Of a DNA stretch of 64,000 nucleotides, positions 1 to 10,731 are shown piece after piece. Origin of the DNA: Cryptomeria japonica (Eukaryota; Streptophyta; Pinopsida; Cupressales; Cupressaceae); NCBI RefSeq assembly GCF_030272615.1, contig NC_081409.1:24324406-24388405 (forward strand). The letters are read 5' to 3'. The notes under the pieces were generated by a model. It made no database searches, was not told the origin of the DNA, and saw nothing but the letters and a program-made list of their open reading frames with translations. Each line of letters starts with the position of its first letter. Positions within the stretch are counted from its first letter, which is position 1. The position numbers and the translations under genes were made by a program.

Positions 1-760
1 ATACTTGGACTGGTTGATGGTGATCCCAAAAGAAGACTGGTAGATCTCAATTTCGAGAAAGTAATGAAACAAGCCCAAGTCAGTCATCAAAAACCTGTCA
101 TGAAGGGCAGTTTTGATAGCCCCAATAGTGGATGAAGAACTCCCTGTGATCAACAAGTCATCAACATACAAAACCAAAAATAGGAGTGAATCATCCTGTT
201 GTAGAATGTAGACATTGGGATCAAAATGGCACCGAGTGAACCCAACTTATAGAAGGAAGGAGTCCATCTTGGCATACCAGGCCCGAGGAGCCTGTTTGAG
301 GCCATAGAGAGACTTCTGAAGATGACACGCAAGTGAAGAATCCTGAAGGAACCCCTATGGCTGTTCCATGTAGATCTCCTCCTAAAGGTCACCATGAATA
401 AAAGTACTCTTCACATCCATCTAGTGCACTTCCCAATGATTAGCGGCAGTAATGGCAAGAACAAGTTGGATGGAATTCATTCGAGCAACTAGCGCAAAAG
501 TCTCAGAATAGTCAATCCTAGGAACCTAGGAGAATCCTTTGGTGACCAAGCGAGCCTTATACTTGTTAACCGACCCATCTGCTACAAATTTTGTCTGATA
601 GATCCACTTACATCGAACAAGTTTTCTTCCCTTAGGAAGAGGGACAAGATCCCAAGTGTGGTTCCTCATTAAGGAACTATACTCCTCCTACATAGCTGTA
701 TCCAACTCAGGAATACCAGAAGCCTCATGAAAAGACTGTGGATCTGAGGTAGTAGCAATG
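1..760 (-). pseudogene. E pol: reverse transcriptase part
   Basis: Minus-strand translation gives the copia RT signature [14 protein letters not shown] around 270-320, followed toward base 1 by the palm region. RT would copy the element RNA into cDNA in virus-like particles. The domain is not continuous in one frame and runs off the window. It follows the integrase region of the same element, as expected for copia. Family identity is secure; activity is not expected. Confidence 0.8.
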
Positions 761-783
761 AAGACATGTGGAGCACCCTGGAA

Positions 784-1998
784 CTATGAACGAGTCCGCC
801 TGGTGTCTGATGGATCTCCAACCCAATCACCTGTAGATTGCAAGGTCTGTCTAGCCCAAAGTGGACCGAAAGATGGAGAATCATCAACCTCTGAATGATG
901 ACTAGGAGAGGAAGGAGGTGAGTCCTCCAAATCTCTCTCTACATTAGAAGTGGAGGTAGAAGACTTCTTAGGTGAATCTGACTCATCAGAGGAGCTATCA
1001 TGTATCCCAAGTGACTCCAATGCCAAAGTAGAAGGAGTTGGAGAAGTGGTAGAAAGTGAGCTCGAGGAGCCCTCCTCAAATTGAACACTCCTCTCAATGA
1101 AGAACTCATGTGTAGTAGGGTGGAGCAACCGATAACCCTTCACACCATCAGAATAACCTACAAATATGCAAGGTCTACTCTGCAGATCCAAGGCCTTGCG
1201 TTTCTCTACAGGAATGTGGGCCCATGCAGGAGAACCAAAAACTCGGAAGTGCTTAACTGATGGTTTCTAACCACTCCAAGCTTCAAAAGGAGTGACTACC
1301 TTCAAGGCTCGGTGAGGAACATGGTTCTGGATATAACAAGCACAGTTAATGGCCTCTGCCCAATACTGTGGTGCAAGAGATCTGGAGTGAATCATGCAGT
1401 TTTCCATTTCCTTCGAGGACCTATTCTTCCATTCTGCCACACCATTTTGTTTAGGATTGTATGGAACTGAATGCTACAAATCAATTCCCTCTGAAGTGCA
1501 AAACCTCTCAGCCTTATGGTTGACATACTCACCACCATTGTCAGTGCGCAAAACTTTGATGGCTTTCTCGGATTGCTTCTCTACAAAAGTTTTGAAGTCT
1601 TGAAACTGATCAAATACCTCAGACTTCTGTTTGAGAAAGTACACCCAAGTATATTGAGAAAAGTCATCAATGAATGTGAGGACATATTTGGCCCTACTGA
1701 ATGAAGGATGCTAGAATGGACCAGTCAAATCACTAAGAACTAACTCTAGTATCTGTGAAGCTCTCCATGCCTTTCCTTTATCAAAATTTTCCTTAGGATG
1801 CTTACCAAGTATGCAACCTTGGCAAACACCACTTGAAAACTGAACTAAAGGAAACCCTGTGACCATACTCTGTTGGTTGAGTTGTTGCAAGTAGCGGAAG
1901 TTAAGATGGCCAAACCACTCATGCCACAATCTACTCACATCATTGGAATGAGTGAGAAAAATAGTCGAAGGAGGATCAAGAGCAAAGTGAGAAAACAA
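784..1998 (-). pseudogene. E pol: integrase
   Basis: The upstream part (1711-1998) has the copia GAG-pre-integrase zinc-binding pattern, RLWHEWFGHLN followed by CQGC. The downstream part (784-1191) has the conserved copia integrase C-terminal phrase CIFVGYSDGVKGYRLL and then a Ser-rich linker toward RT. Integrase would join element cDNA to host DNA. The stretch between is recognisable but broken. Order and strand fit the rest of E. Confidence 0.8.
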
Positions 1999-2004
1999 AT
2001 AGAA

Positions 2005-2345
2005 TCATGATTGATGATCTGCTCTCCCAACTACAACTGTAGAATCACTGTGCAACTCATGAATCTCCACTGAATCAGGAGTGAACTCAACCCGCTTGCC
2101 TGAACCTGTGTGAGTGATCTGGTATACTGATAGGAGATTAGTTGATAATGAGGGCACACAAAGAACATCATCAAATGTGCCATCCCTCACATCAACAGAC
2201 CCTCTCCCACACACCTCAACAGGAGTGTCTTCACCCATCAAAATAGAAGGCATAGTACACGGCTCCAAAGATGCAAATTCTTCCTTAGATGAAGCCATGT
2301 GGTGTGAAGCACCTAAATTAAGAACCCAAGTGGATGGTGAAGAAG
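2005..2345 (-). pseudogene. E pol: aspartic-protease region
   Basis: Just upstream of integrase on the minus strand is the copia protease context, with the ASHHM phrase followed by GRGSVDVRDG and the LCVPSLSTNLLSV strand. This protease would mature the Gag-Pol polyprotein. It is recognised by order and by the typical copia wording, and is part of a degraded polyprotein. Confidence 0.7.
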
Positions 2346-2399
2346 CAAATGCAACAAGGGCATTGCCCTTTCCTTTCCCCTTGCTGTTTTCTTTTGCCT

Positions 2400-3324
2400 T
2401 GTTAGACCCCTCACTAAAACTCTATTTAATTGACTCAGGAACATTGATATTATTCTTCTCAAGAATGTGTCTCAAGTGATCAATTTTTTTCTTCAGACAT
2501 TTATGTTCATCATGACCAGGTCTTTTACAATAGGCACATTGGACCCTCTCCTTCTTAGGCTTGTCACCCTTGGAAGATTGGGTCTCATTAGTTGCTTTTA
2601 AAGCAAGTGATATCTGATCCTTCTTCTCCTTGCTATTCTTCTGTTTCTTATCCTTACTATTGTTATTACTACTTTGTCCTTTCTGTTCTTTTGTGCCTTG
2701 GTTGGCAGCCAGGGCATGTGACTTAGAGGACTTAAGAGTGCCCATCTAAATTAGCTTATCCTATTCCTGAGTCAGAGAGATAGCAAAATCATCTAGAGAT
2801 GGCATGGTAAATTGTGTACCAAGTCCACCCTTAGTAGCATAGAAGGTAGAAACAAACACAGAATATTCTGAATTTAGCTTAGAGAGAATACTAAGAATCA
2901 ATTGTTCATCTTTCTTTTCAATTACACAATGTTTTAACTACAACCTTAGTGATTTCAATTTAGTGAAGAAATCCTTGATTGTGTTGAAATTGCCTGGACT
3001 TAAACTAATTAGTTCATTTTCCAACATATGACCCCTCATTGAATCTTGTGTGCCAAATCGTGTTTCTAACTTTTTTCAGATTTCATTTGGCAAATTTAAA
3101 GACTCAATGTGAAAGAGCAAGTCAGGAGAAACAAACAACCACAATGTTCCATATGCCTCATCACATTTGTTAAACCACTTAGGCTTATCTTCATCTTTAG
3201 CATGTTCAGTTTCAAGCCCCATAGTTATCCTATGTAATCCAGTTTTCCTTAAGTAGATTGTCATACGTGATTTCCACTCAAAGTAGTTATATGGAGTTAG
3301 GATAGGCACTGTTGTTTGATCCAT
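2400..3324 (-). pseudogene. E gag with CCHC zinc knuckle
   Basis: The N-terminus begins MDQTTVPILTPYNYFEWK near 3324, a typical copia gag opening; an earlier in-frame Met at 3399 is less likely. The C-terminal part (2422-2745) is Lys/Ser-rich and carries the knuckle CAYCKRPGHDEHKC, which binds RNA in the nucleocapsid. The middle is broken. Gag would form the virus-like particle. Confidence 0.8.
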
Positions 3325-4500
3325 GATGAAGAAGTGCAGAAAAAAATGCCGAAGGAGGAGAACACAATCAAGACAACTTCCCCCCCCCTTTTCACTCAAT
3401 GAAAGACCCCCCCCAAAAAATTATGATTTGGCACTTTATATTAGTGCGTTTACAAATACCACTAGCAATAAATACTAAGTGGTCTTGATTTCAATGCATT
3501 ACAAAATCCTCATGAAAAACATATGCTGAGAATGAACTTTTGGCACAATATCCAAAAAAAATAAATAGCACCACTGTAATCTACACAAAAAATCATGCAC
3601 TTTCAAAAAGGAATGACCTCGATACGAGGTCATATATGAAAGTTATGATCCTCTAAAGTTCACAAAATGAGAACTGTGTAGTGTCACGATTGAGAATCTG
3701 CAATTTCGAACAAATATCTCAATCAAAATAAAAAAAACAACTAGACTAGTGCATAGAGCACAAAACAATATCCAAAATAAAAAAAAAATTCATGGAAAAT
3801 GGAGTCCGTATGAGCAAGAACGAAGCATTTGAAAACGGCCTTCAAAACTGCAACAGCCAATAGAGAGGGGTCCTACTGTAACTTTCTAAATGCATTTCTA
3901 AACAATATACAGTCTTCATGCAAAAACTAAAAGATACCCAGATGGTTTTTTTGTGCTACGAACAAAACCCAGAAGGCATTTTTCTTTTTTATGTATAGAA
4001 GATGTAGATCTAGTGTAAATAGAATGACTTTAGACATAAAAAATGACCCCAACAACCAAAAAAAGGCATGCAAAAGCTGAATCAGCTACCAAAGTCAAGA
4101 GAAGGAATGCTGGAACCTGCAATATTGATTGAAAACACCAAATATGCAAGATGGTTGTCAGATTTGATCTTGAAACCCTAGTTTTGCAACTGTGTATGAC
4201 GATCTCTGATTTCAGTGAAACAAAAGCTAGATTTTGACTTTCTCAAGCTTCCTGGATGCATTGAAACAATCATAGATACTTCTAGTATAACCAAAAATGC
4301 TGCAATCACCCAAATTTCATAAAACACATGTGCAAACCCCAGCGATAAATTTTTTTTGTCAAACTTTTTTGATTCTCAAGATCATCCAAAGATGCGAGAG
4401 AAGAGCATATTGGGTTTTTTGAAAAACTATAATAAGATTTATTAGCCCCCCCCAAATTTCTCAAATATGGAAACTAAAATCTACTCTTGCACATAGAATA
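3325..4500 (-). other. E untranslated leader
   Basis: About 1.2 kb between the primer site and gag. It is AT-rich, with several short homopolymer runs and no supported coding sequence. Leaders of this length occur in copia elements and usually hold packaging and dimerisation signals, but I cannot point to one here. Confidence 0.6.
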
Positions 4501-4512
4501 GCTCTGATACCA
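4501..4512 (-). other. E primer-binding site (initiator Met tRNA)
   Basis: The minus strand reads TGGTATCAGAGC, the standard copia primer site complementary to the 3' end of initiator-Met tRNA. It lies directly next to the LTR edge. Confidence 0.9.
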
Positions 4513-4961
4513 TGATAAAATCTGAAAAGATTATAAACCCAAAAAACTAGTGCAAATGAATAGATATCTAAACTATGAATGCAAATGATATTAAATCAAA
4601 GTAGCAACACAAAGTTAGTCTCCAAGAGAGTAATGCAAATGCTAGAAGCAAAATAGCATTAAGAGGATGCAAAATCAAGAGATGCCAAATACAAGCCAGG
4701 TAGCATGCTTTTATAGACCAGGGAGAGGGAAGAGGTGGCAATACTGACCAATCAAGAGCAACCATCTCTTGGACTAAAGATAGCAAGTATCTTCCCAAGA
4801 TAGAAAATTGATGCACACATGTAGGAAGGCGACACCTCATGACCACTCACCTAATTAAGCATGATTTATTAACCTAAGCGAGATTAAAAGAAGTGTAGAA
4901 AAAACCTAGGAATATAGGGAAAAAATAAATAACCCACTAGGAAATAAAACCTACACTAACA
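4513..4961 (-). repeat. E 5' LTR
   Basis: This runs from the primer site (TG at 4513) to CA at 4961, 449 bp. In element orientation it starts TGTTAGTGTAGG. The right edge is inferred from the TG...CA rule and from the resumption of D-like sequence, since the partner LTR is outside the window. Confidence 0.65.
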
Positions 4962-5347
4962 TTCTGCATATGCAACTCCTTTAGGGATTTTAGAGAATGC
5001 ACCTAGGGTATCATCTTGCTTCGCTACTTTGGGTATGATCTTGAATACGGGCCTAGGGCGTTTAACTACTTCAATCATAGTAGGGTTTGCAATGAATTCA
5101 GGAGGAAGCCATTGACAAATACCTTAATCTACCTTTAGGTTTGAATGCTTGAATGATTTTGCTTCACTTCTCGCTGTGGATGCCTTCGCTTTATAATGTC
5201 TTTTCCTTCAACTGCCATAATAAATGCCTGCCCGTTAAGTGAAACTTAACACATCTGCCGGTAAAGAAGCAATTCATCTTCTTACCATCAATCGAGGGTA
5301 AACTAGCATGACTTTCAATTAGTTTCCATACCCCCAAAGGCTTTAAT
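4962..5347 (-). other. D internal sequence beyond the gag-like frame
   Basis: Weak coding traces on the minus strand (for example DGKKMNCFFTGRCVKFH) suggest the D protein region continued toward the E insertion. I recognise no domain. It ends at the E LTR. Confidence 0.4.
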
Positions 5348-6456
5348 TCAGTTGGATGAAGAATCTCTTACCGATGGAGTGATACTCTGTTCTACCGGTG
5401 AAGGAATAGTCTCATCAACATTCTGATCTTTCTTTCTAATCCATTGTTTTGAAAATTCTTGCTTTACCTCTTCAACCTTCTCTTTGCCTTTCAAACTAGG
5501 TCCTTTGTTATTTGTTGGTGATGCCTTACTTCTACAAAATTTTACAATATGTCCAATCTTGTTACAAGCATAGCAAGTCACCTTGTTTTTTTGAATAGCC
5601 TTTCCATATCGTATCCCGGTATGTGTTCTGCATTGATTAGATAGGTGTCCAAATCTTCCACAAACATAGCATCTTACATTCATTCTGTAGTTTTCTGAAT
5701 TATGACCAATTTGCATTTGGAACATTGACCGGTGGGTGCATTAGTGTTTTGATAGTTTCTAGATCTACACTGATTTGCTCTATGACCATACTTGTTATAG
5801 TTAAAGCATTTCCCATTAAATTTGTAAGTATTAGGTTGTCTTACCAGTTTACTATGATCATGATGGTTTGCAATACTGGAGCTTTCACCAACTTCAAAGC
5901 CAAGTCCATTAGTGTCTCCATTAGGTTTCTGATTTTTGAGCATATCATCAAGTTCTTCTGAACTTTTCTTGAAATTCTCTTTATGTTGATTTGTAGTAGC
6001 TAACTCATTTTCCAATAAATCCTTCTGTCTCATGAGTTTAGTTTTATCATGTTCCAAGTGAATCAAATCTGTCTTTAACATATCATTTTCATGACCGAGT
6101 ATTAGATTTTCAATTCCATCATCATTGAGTCTTCTAGTCAAGTCATCTTCATTCTTCTTTCTGTCTTCAATGTCTTTGCAAAATCTCATAGTCATATCTT
6201 GCATCTCATTCCTCACGGTCATGTTTTCTTGTCTCAACTTGTTTACAAGATCATTAAGAGTTTCCTTTTCATCATCATCATTCTGTATCTTCTTAGAAAG
6301 TTCTCTTCTTTTGTTTCTAGCAATAGTAAGATTCTCTTGAAGTCCTTGAATGAATTCTTGTACATTGTTTAGATCATCTTCAAGTTTGATATTCTTCAAC
6401 TTTTCTACATCATAATCTAAAAGAGTTGTTTCTAATTGCTTTCTCAAGTTTTCCAT
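5348..6456 (-). pseudogene. D gag-like protein: long coiled coil plus several CCHC knuckles
   Basis: The first about 165 residues are charged heptad-like sequence (MENLRKQLETTLLDYDVEKL and onward), predicted coiled coil. A Gly/Ser spacer follows, then knuckles CFNYNKYGHRANQC, CYVCGRFGHLSNQC and CYACNKIGHIVKFC with a further partial one between, and a Lys-rich tail. Multiple CCHC knuckles imply RNA binding as in a nucleocapsid, and the coiled coil suggests self-assembly. The position right behind the primer site fits gag. The usual copia gag fold is not recognised. This may be a non-autonomous gag-only (TR-GAG-like) element. Fossil; not one continuous frame. Confidence 0.7.
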
Positions 6457-6513
6457 CTATACCGGTGTCAAAATCTCCCTCAAGTTGTTAGGCTTCTGAA
6501 AGTAGAGGACCAA

Positions 6514-6525
6514 GCTCTGATACCA
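6514..6525 (-). other. D primer-binding site
   Basis: The minus strand reads TGGTATCAGAGC, 2 bp from the LTR edge, the copia-type initiator-Met tRNA primer site. Confidence 0.88.
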
Positions 6526-6527
6526 AT

Positions 6528-7244
6528 TGTTAGGATTTCCAAAGATACTGAGAGGGGGACGAGGTGAATCAGTATCTAACTGGTAAACAGATTTTGTGAC
6601 CTTATTAAATAAAATTTATTCCAAAACAATGTACTAGCAAACAAGAATTAATCTAGTAAATATAAATAATAAACACAACATAGAAAGCACACCATAACAC
6701 AATATTTTTGGTGAGGAAACCTAGTGTGGAAAAAACCTTGGTGGGATTTGTGACCCACAATATTCACTCACTGGCCAATGAATGGATATTACTTACAATA
6801 GGGGCTTGCACATGCAGGAAGGCCAACTACCTAAAGCTCACTGCTTGATTACAAAAAGAAGTCTCACTGAATTATAAAATGGATTATGCAAATCCATTAT
6901 AATGTACTGATTGAGTTCAACATCTTCTATGCCAGGTTCAGTACCGGTTTAAGCTCATACAATAACCATAAACCTTATTCCAGAATCTGCCTTAATATTT
7001 GCACATTACTTCTACAATATTCACTTCTGCTATAATCTTCCCATGTCCACATCTTAAATGATATACAAGATCTCATACTTATATATGAGTCTTATTACAA
7101 TACGCCTTGTTAGCTTACAAAAATATATTACAATTAAATAAAAAATTTAATAATCAAAATCTTGTCGACTGGGGTGTCGGTAATCATCTTTGTCATTGTC
7201 GGTGTCGGTGCCATAATATTGCAAGGTTGTCATCAAGGACAACA
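6528..7244 (-). repeat. D 5' LTR
   Basis: 717 bp, TG at 6528 to CA at 7244. In element orientation it starts TGTTGTCCTTGATGACAACC. The right edge is placed where gypsy C sequence resumes; candidate target-site sequence is CCTTC at 7245-7249, unverified because the other end is outside the window. Confidence 0.65.
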
Positions 7245-7339
7245 CCTTCAATCATCTACAATTCTCATTGGAGTGTGTAATTCCAATAGTCTAGGAGAGG
7301 ACTAGAAATGGAATGTGTGGATGAAATGGTAAGGCTATG

Positions 7340-7639
7340 TTAGTTCTTAAGAGGGCTGGTGATATGCTCAATAGATTTTTCACTAGAACCACTCTTAGGA
7401 CTATTGATATCAAGAGATGCTTGAACCACTAGAGGAGATTTGCATTCAAACTTAGTAGCCACAACACTAGGTGGTTTACACCCAATTTCTTGCAAATTGT
7501 TTATAGATTGTTCTGGTTGATTGAATACCTTAAGAGATAGTGGGAGTTGATCAACATGAAAGATATACTCACCACATCCCATGTATTTAATTTTGCACTT
7601 TTCTTTGATCTCTGCTTGATTTGATGTAGAAGCTTTCAA
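7340..7639 (-). pseudogene. C protease-RT spacer segment
   Basis: About 99 residues following the protease on the minus strand, beginning MKASTSNQAEIKEKCK. The start matches the B region just after its protease (SLKPSTSKQGELKGK). No catalytic domain is recognised. It is part of the degraded gypsy polyprotein. Confidence 0.5.
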
Positions 7640-7711
7640 GGATTCTGGATCAACATATGCTGATGAAGGAATAGCCTCTTGATTGACTGGTATTGTTATT
7701 TCTGATCTAGG

Positions 7712-8200
7712 TCATGGATTGTTGCAATATATGAATTGGTCTGGATCTGCTTTGATGGTCACTTCAACTCCATCATTTGGAAACTTGATACATCGATGAT
7801 ATGTAGATAGTATTGTGCTCATCTCATGAATCCATGGATGTCTTAGAAATATGTTGTATGTGAGCTCTAAATCAAGGACTTGACAAACCACATCTTTTGT
7901 AACTGGCCCAACTCTAAGAGGTAAGGTGATTGTGCCCTTGGATGAGCATTCTTCATCATCATATGCCTTGATGGTAATTTTGTTTGTAGAATTCACAACC
8001 TTTTTAGAATATCCCAATTGTTTAATTGTGTTCAAAGTACATATATTGAGACCGACTCCTCCATCTATCAGGACTCCTTTTATTTGGTGTTTGTGTAGGA
8101 AGGCTTCAATGTGGAAAGGTGCATTATGTGGTTGGCTTATAGAGGCATCATCAACTTTACTGAATGTGAGAGAATGTGGAATAGAAAGGTATCCCACCAT
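7712..8200 (-). pseudogene. C protease domain (Tat-type gypsy)
   Basis: Contains GVLIDGGVGLNICTL, the plant Tat-style version of the aspartic-protease active-site loop (DGG instead of DSG/DTG), followed by HPWIHEM about 90 residues later. Closely matches the protease of B at 16747-17238. It would cleave Gag-Pol. Fossil copy. Confidence 0.8.
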
Positions 8201-8332
8201 GGCTTGAAACTAGTCCATGTTTAGATCAGTGGGGACAGAAGTGTCTCTCAAAGTTTTATCAAGAATGGCTTTATGTGCGGGGCATATGCGTAAAAGCTCA
8301 AGAATGGAGATAAGCATGGTCGTCCTCCCAAA

Positions 8333-9347
8333 CTATTCTACTAGGTCATACTCAGCTTTGGTTGATGAGGAAGTAGTGGTTTTAGCTGGAGCACCTTTCA
8401 AAGTGACCTTACCTTGGTGAGTTGTGACATTACATTCAGAGGTAGGTTCAGAAGAAGATCCAATTCCTTTTAGGACAACTTTGGGTCTTTGGGTAGAATT
8501 TTCAGTTGTTTTGTCTTTTATGATAATAGTAGAGACATAATTGTCCATCAAAATGTGATTAACAGTTGAATCATAATTATAGGACACTTTGGTATAGCTG
8601 GCTTCCTCATCTTTGGCTTTGCCTTTTCCCTTGTCATGTTTAGGGAATGGTTCCTTAAACATCTAATGTTCCTGATTGGATGTATGTCCTTCGATCTCAA
8701 TGTCACCTTTATCAATAAGATCCCGTATAATGTTCTTCAAGTGATGGTAATTTCTTATTTTATGTCCCTTGGTCTTGTGATATTCATAGTACTCATCGTT
8801 ATTCAACCAATTTGGTTTGACCTTTGGCTCACATGGAGGATTATCTAGAATTGTTATTATCTTGTCTGCCACTAGCTTCTTGAAAGCTAATTCAAGTGGT
8901 TCTCCTAGTGGGATATATTTTCTTCATAGTTTGGAAGTTGTTTGAGTATTCACTTGGTTGTTTGTAGAACTTGATCCAGAAAGAATGATTTTGGGTCTCA
9001 CTGTGTTAGGATCGGCAATGCCATCATTTATTGTGTTCTTGTTCTTGTTCCAAAATCATGGCTTGTCTTTTCCTTTAAAGTCCTCTTTATTTTCTTTGAA
9101 TATTTTGATGACACCTTGCTCAATTAAGACTTTCTTTGTTGCTAAGCCTTTTTCAATGACATCCTTGAAGGTGGACAAACAAGCTTTTCTTAAGTCATAA
9201 CCAATTTCTTTGTTGAAATTTTGTGTAAACATCTCTACCATTTGTTTTTGTGGAATTTTACAAGAGCACCTACTGGCTAAATTCCTCCATCTTTGTAAGA
9301 ATGATGAAAAAGACTCCCCACCCTTTTGTTTGGTGTTGCATAAAGTG
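8333..9347 (-). pseudogene. C gag C-terminal half with Cys/His knuckle
   Basis: The minus strand shows MVEMFTQNFNKEIGYDLRK (9056-9241), the end of the Retrotrans_gag region, then the knuckle-like HKTKGHKIRNYHHL zone (8663-8872) and a Lys/Ser-rich segment (8333-8662). All three align in order with B 15700-16737. The gag N-terminus is on the far side of the A insertion, at 32362-33674. Confidence 0.8.
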
Positions 9348-9352
9348 GTAAC
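9348..9352. repeat. Target-site duplication of element A, left copy
   Basis: GTAAC, repeated at 32357-32361 immediately outside the other end of A. This proves that A inserted into the C gag. Confidence 0.9.
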
Positions 9353-10035
9353 TGATAGTTCTGATACTTAATGTAAGTACAGATCCAATAGACAACAAGA
9401 TGAGAGGGGGGGGTGAATCATACAAACTTAATCTTCCATAAAAACAACAGATTCAACCTTGGTAACATAGACTTCAACAATATAACCAAAACTGCTAAAC
9501 ATGCAAACTCAAAAGCATATAAACATCATAACACTCATAACACCAGATTTAACGTGGAAACCCAAATAGGGAAAAACCATTGTGGGATTTCGGACCCACT
9601 AAGAAATATACTCTTCTAGAGTATGCTCAGTTAAAAGCAAATTCTGTTAAAGATTACAAACCCATTGCTAGATGTGATCCAGTTAAGGGATTTCTCTCAG
9701 ATCTGTTAGGATCTTCACCTTGTTAGAAGTGACCTTGTTAAAGGATTTCAAACACTCAATCAGAATGTCACCTTGCTAGAGGGTTTTACAAATAAGACTG
9801 TTAAGTCCACTCGGTTAAGAGATTTTCTGTCACTTTACAAAATAACAGTAATAAAAATCTATCTGCAACTTCACATCTAAAATGCTAAAGAAGATTCTTA
9901 TTTGCTCAATACAATATAGACATAGAACTAATCTTGTCCATCTGCTGGGCTCTATACTCTGTTATTGAAAATAGGTCTTCAAGCTTTTGTGCTCGGTAAT
10001 CACTATGTAACATCCTTGTGCATACACTTGCCCGC
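9353..10035 (-). repeat. A 3' LTR, first half
   Basis: Starts TGATAGTTCTGATACTTAAT, matching the start of the right LTR at 31315. It contains short motifs repeated along the LTR (variants of CTTGTTAGAAG and GTTAAAGG). It ends at the B insertion point; CCCGC at 10031-10035 is one copy of the B target duplication. Confidence 0.88.
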
Positions 10036-10059
10036 TATAGACACCTAAAATTGTCCAAT

Positions 10060-10300
10060 CTAATTAAATAAATTTTTTATTTATTTAATTATCTAAGCTT
10101 AATTCTTCTATTAATTAAATAAATCTTTATTTATTTAATTAATTCATTTATCCTCTTCTAGCCTTATTTCTCATTTAAATAAATACATTTATTTATTAAA
10201 ATTATCCTTTTCCTAAATTAAATAAATATCTTATTTATTTAATTGATCCCACTTCTTCTATTAATTAAATAAATCTTTATTTATTTAATTAATTCATTAA
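10060..10300. repeat. Cluster of AT palindromes in gypsy LTR
   Basis: Several near-perfect inverted repeats of the form TTAAATAAAT-spacer-ATTTATTTAA follow each other in the first 270 bp of the LTR. The same cluster is seen in the B right LTR (25050-25290), the K LTR (61345-61530) and, inverted, the C LTR (36970-37220), so it is a family hallmark. It could form cruciforms or act in U3 regulation (inference). Confidence 0.75.
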
Positions 10301-10453
10301 CCTTTTCTACCCATGACACATGTCATTCATCTCTTAATTCATACACTACCTACCCCTTTCATTATTCTATTATTTCTTTTACCTACCCTCTAATCATAGC
10401 CGACCTCCTTTTACACCTCTCAATCTTATCCCTCCATTTCATATAGTGTCTTC

Positions 10454-10460
10454 TATATAA
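10454..10460 (+). promoter_or_regulatory. Putative TATA box of the gypsy LTR promoter
   Basis: TATATAA in the context CTTCTATATAAGGAGA, conserved in the B right LTR, the K LTR (61675-61681) and inverted in the C LTR. Its position about 420 bp into the LTR suits a U3/R promoter. Confidence 0.6.
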
Positions 10461-10731
10461 GGAGATACTTCCTTCATTATCAAACCCTAATGAATTTTAT
10501 GCACTTGACTATACTACGATCCTACTTGCAACCACATTCCGTTCTTTATTGAGCTCTTGTGCATATAAAATCTGAGAGCAAATATATCAAACAAGATCAA
10601 TGGAGATAGGAAGAATGGAGATCCAAACCCTATTAGACATGTGATGGTATAATCTTTGTGATTTCATTTGACTTGCATTGTCTTAGGTAATCTTCATATG
10701 TTATGGTGGATCTTTGTTGTTGTTAGGCTAG

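Larger units (their letters stand above)
1..4961 (-). mobile_element. Element E: Ty1/copia LTR retrotransposon, cut by left window edge
   Basis: Read on the minus strand this is LTR (4513-4961), initiator-Met-tRNA primer site, long leader, gag, protease, integrase and reverse transcriptase, in the copia order. The RNase H end and the 3' LTR lie beyond base 1. The right boundary abuts D-type sequence at 4962, so E appears to have inserted into D. The coding frame is broken in several places, so it is a fossil. The target duplication cannot be checked because the other end is outside the window. Confidence 0.88.
4962..7244 (-). mobile_element. Element D: LTR element with gag-like coiled-coil/CCHC ORF
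   Basis: On the minus strand: LTR (6528-7244), primer site TGGTATCAGAGC, then a gag-like reading frame starting only about 60 bp further on. The left part is interrupted at 4961 by E and the remainder is outside the window, so whether D had a pol gene is unknown. No protease, integrase or RT is visible. It sits inside the gypsy element C, whose coding sequence resumes at 7245. Confidence 0.75.
7245..9352 (-). mobile_element. Element C, left piece: Ty3/gypsy (Tat type), gag C-terminus to protease
   Basis: Minus-strand gypsy coding sequence matching, in order, the gag end, knuckle, protease and spacer of element B. It is cut on the left by D (7244) and on the right by A (9353), and the rest of C continues at 32357. 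RT, integrase and the 3' LTR must lie left of the window. GTAAC at 9348-9352 is one copy of the A target duplication. Confidence 0.9.

Noticed and set aside
150-395. Small minus-strand frame as a gene
   Set aside because: It is an out-of-frame reading of the E reverse transcriptase region.
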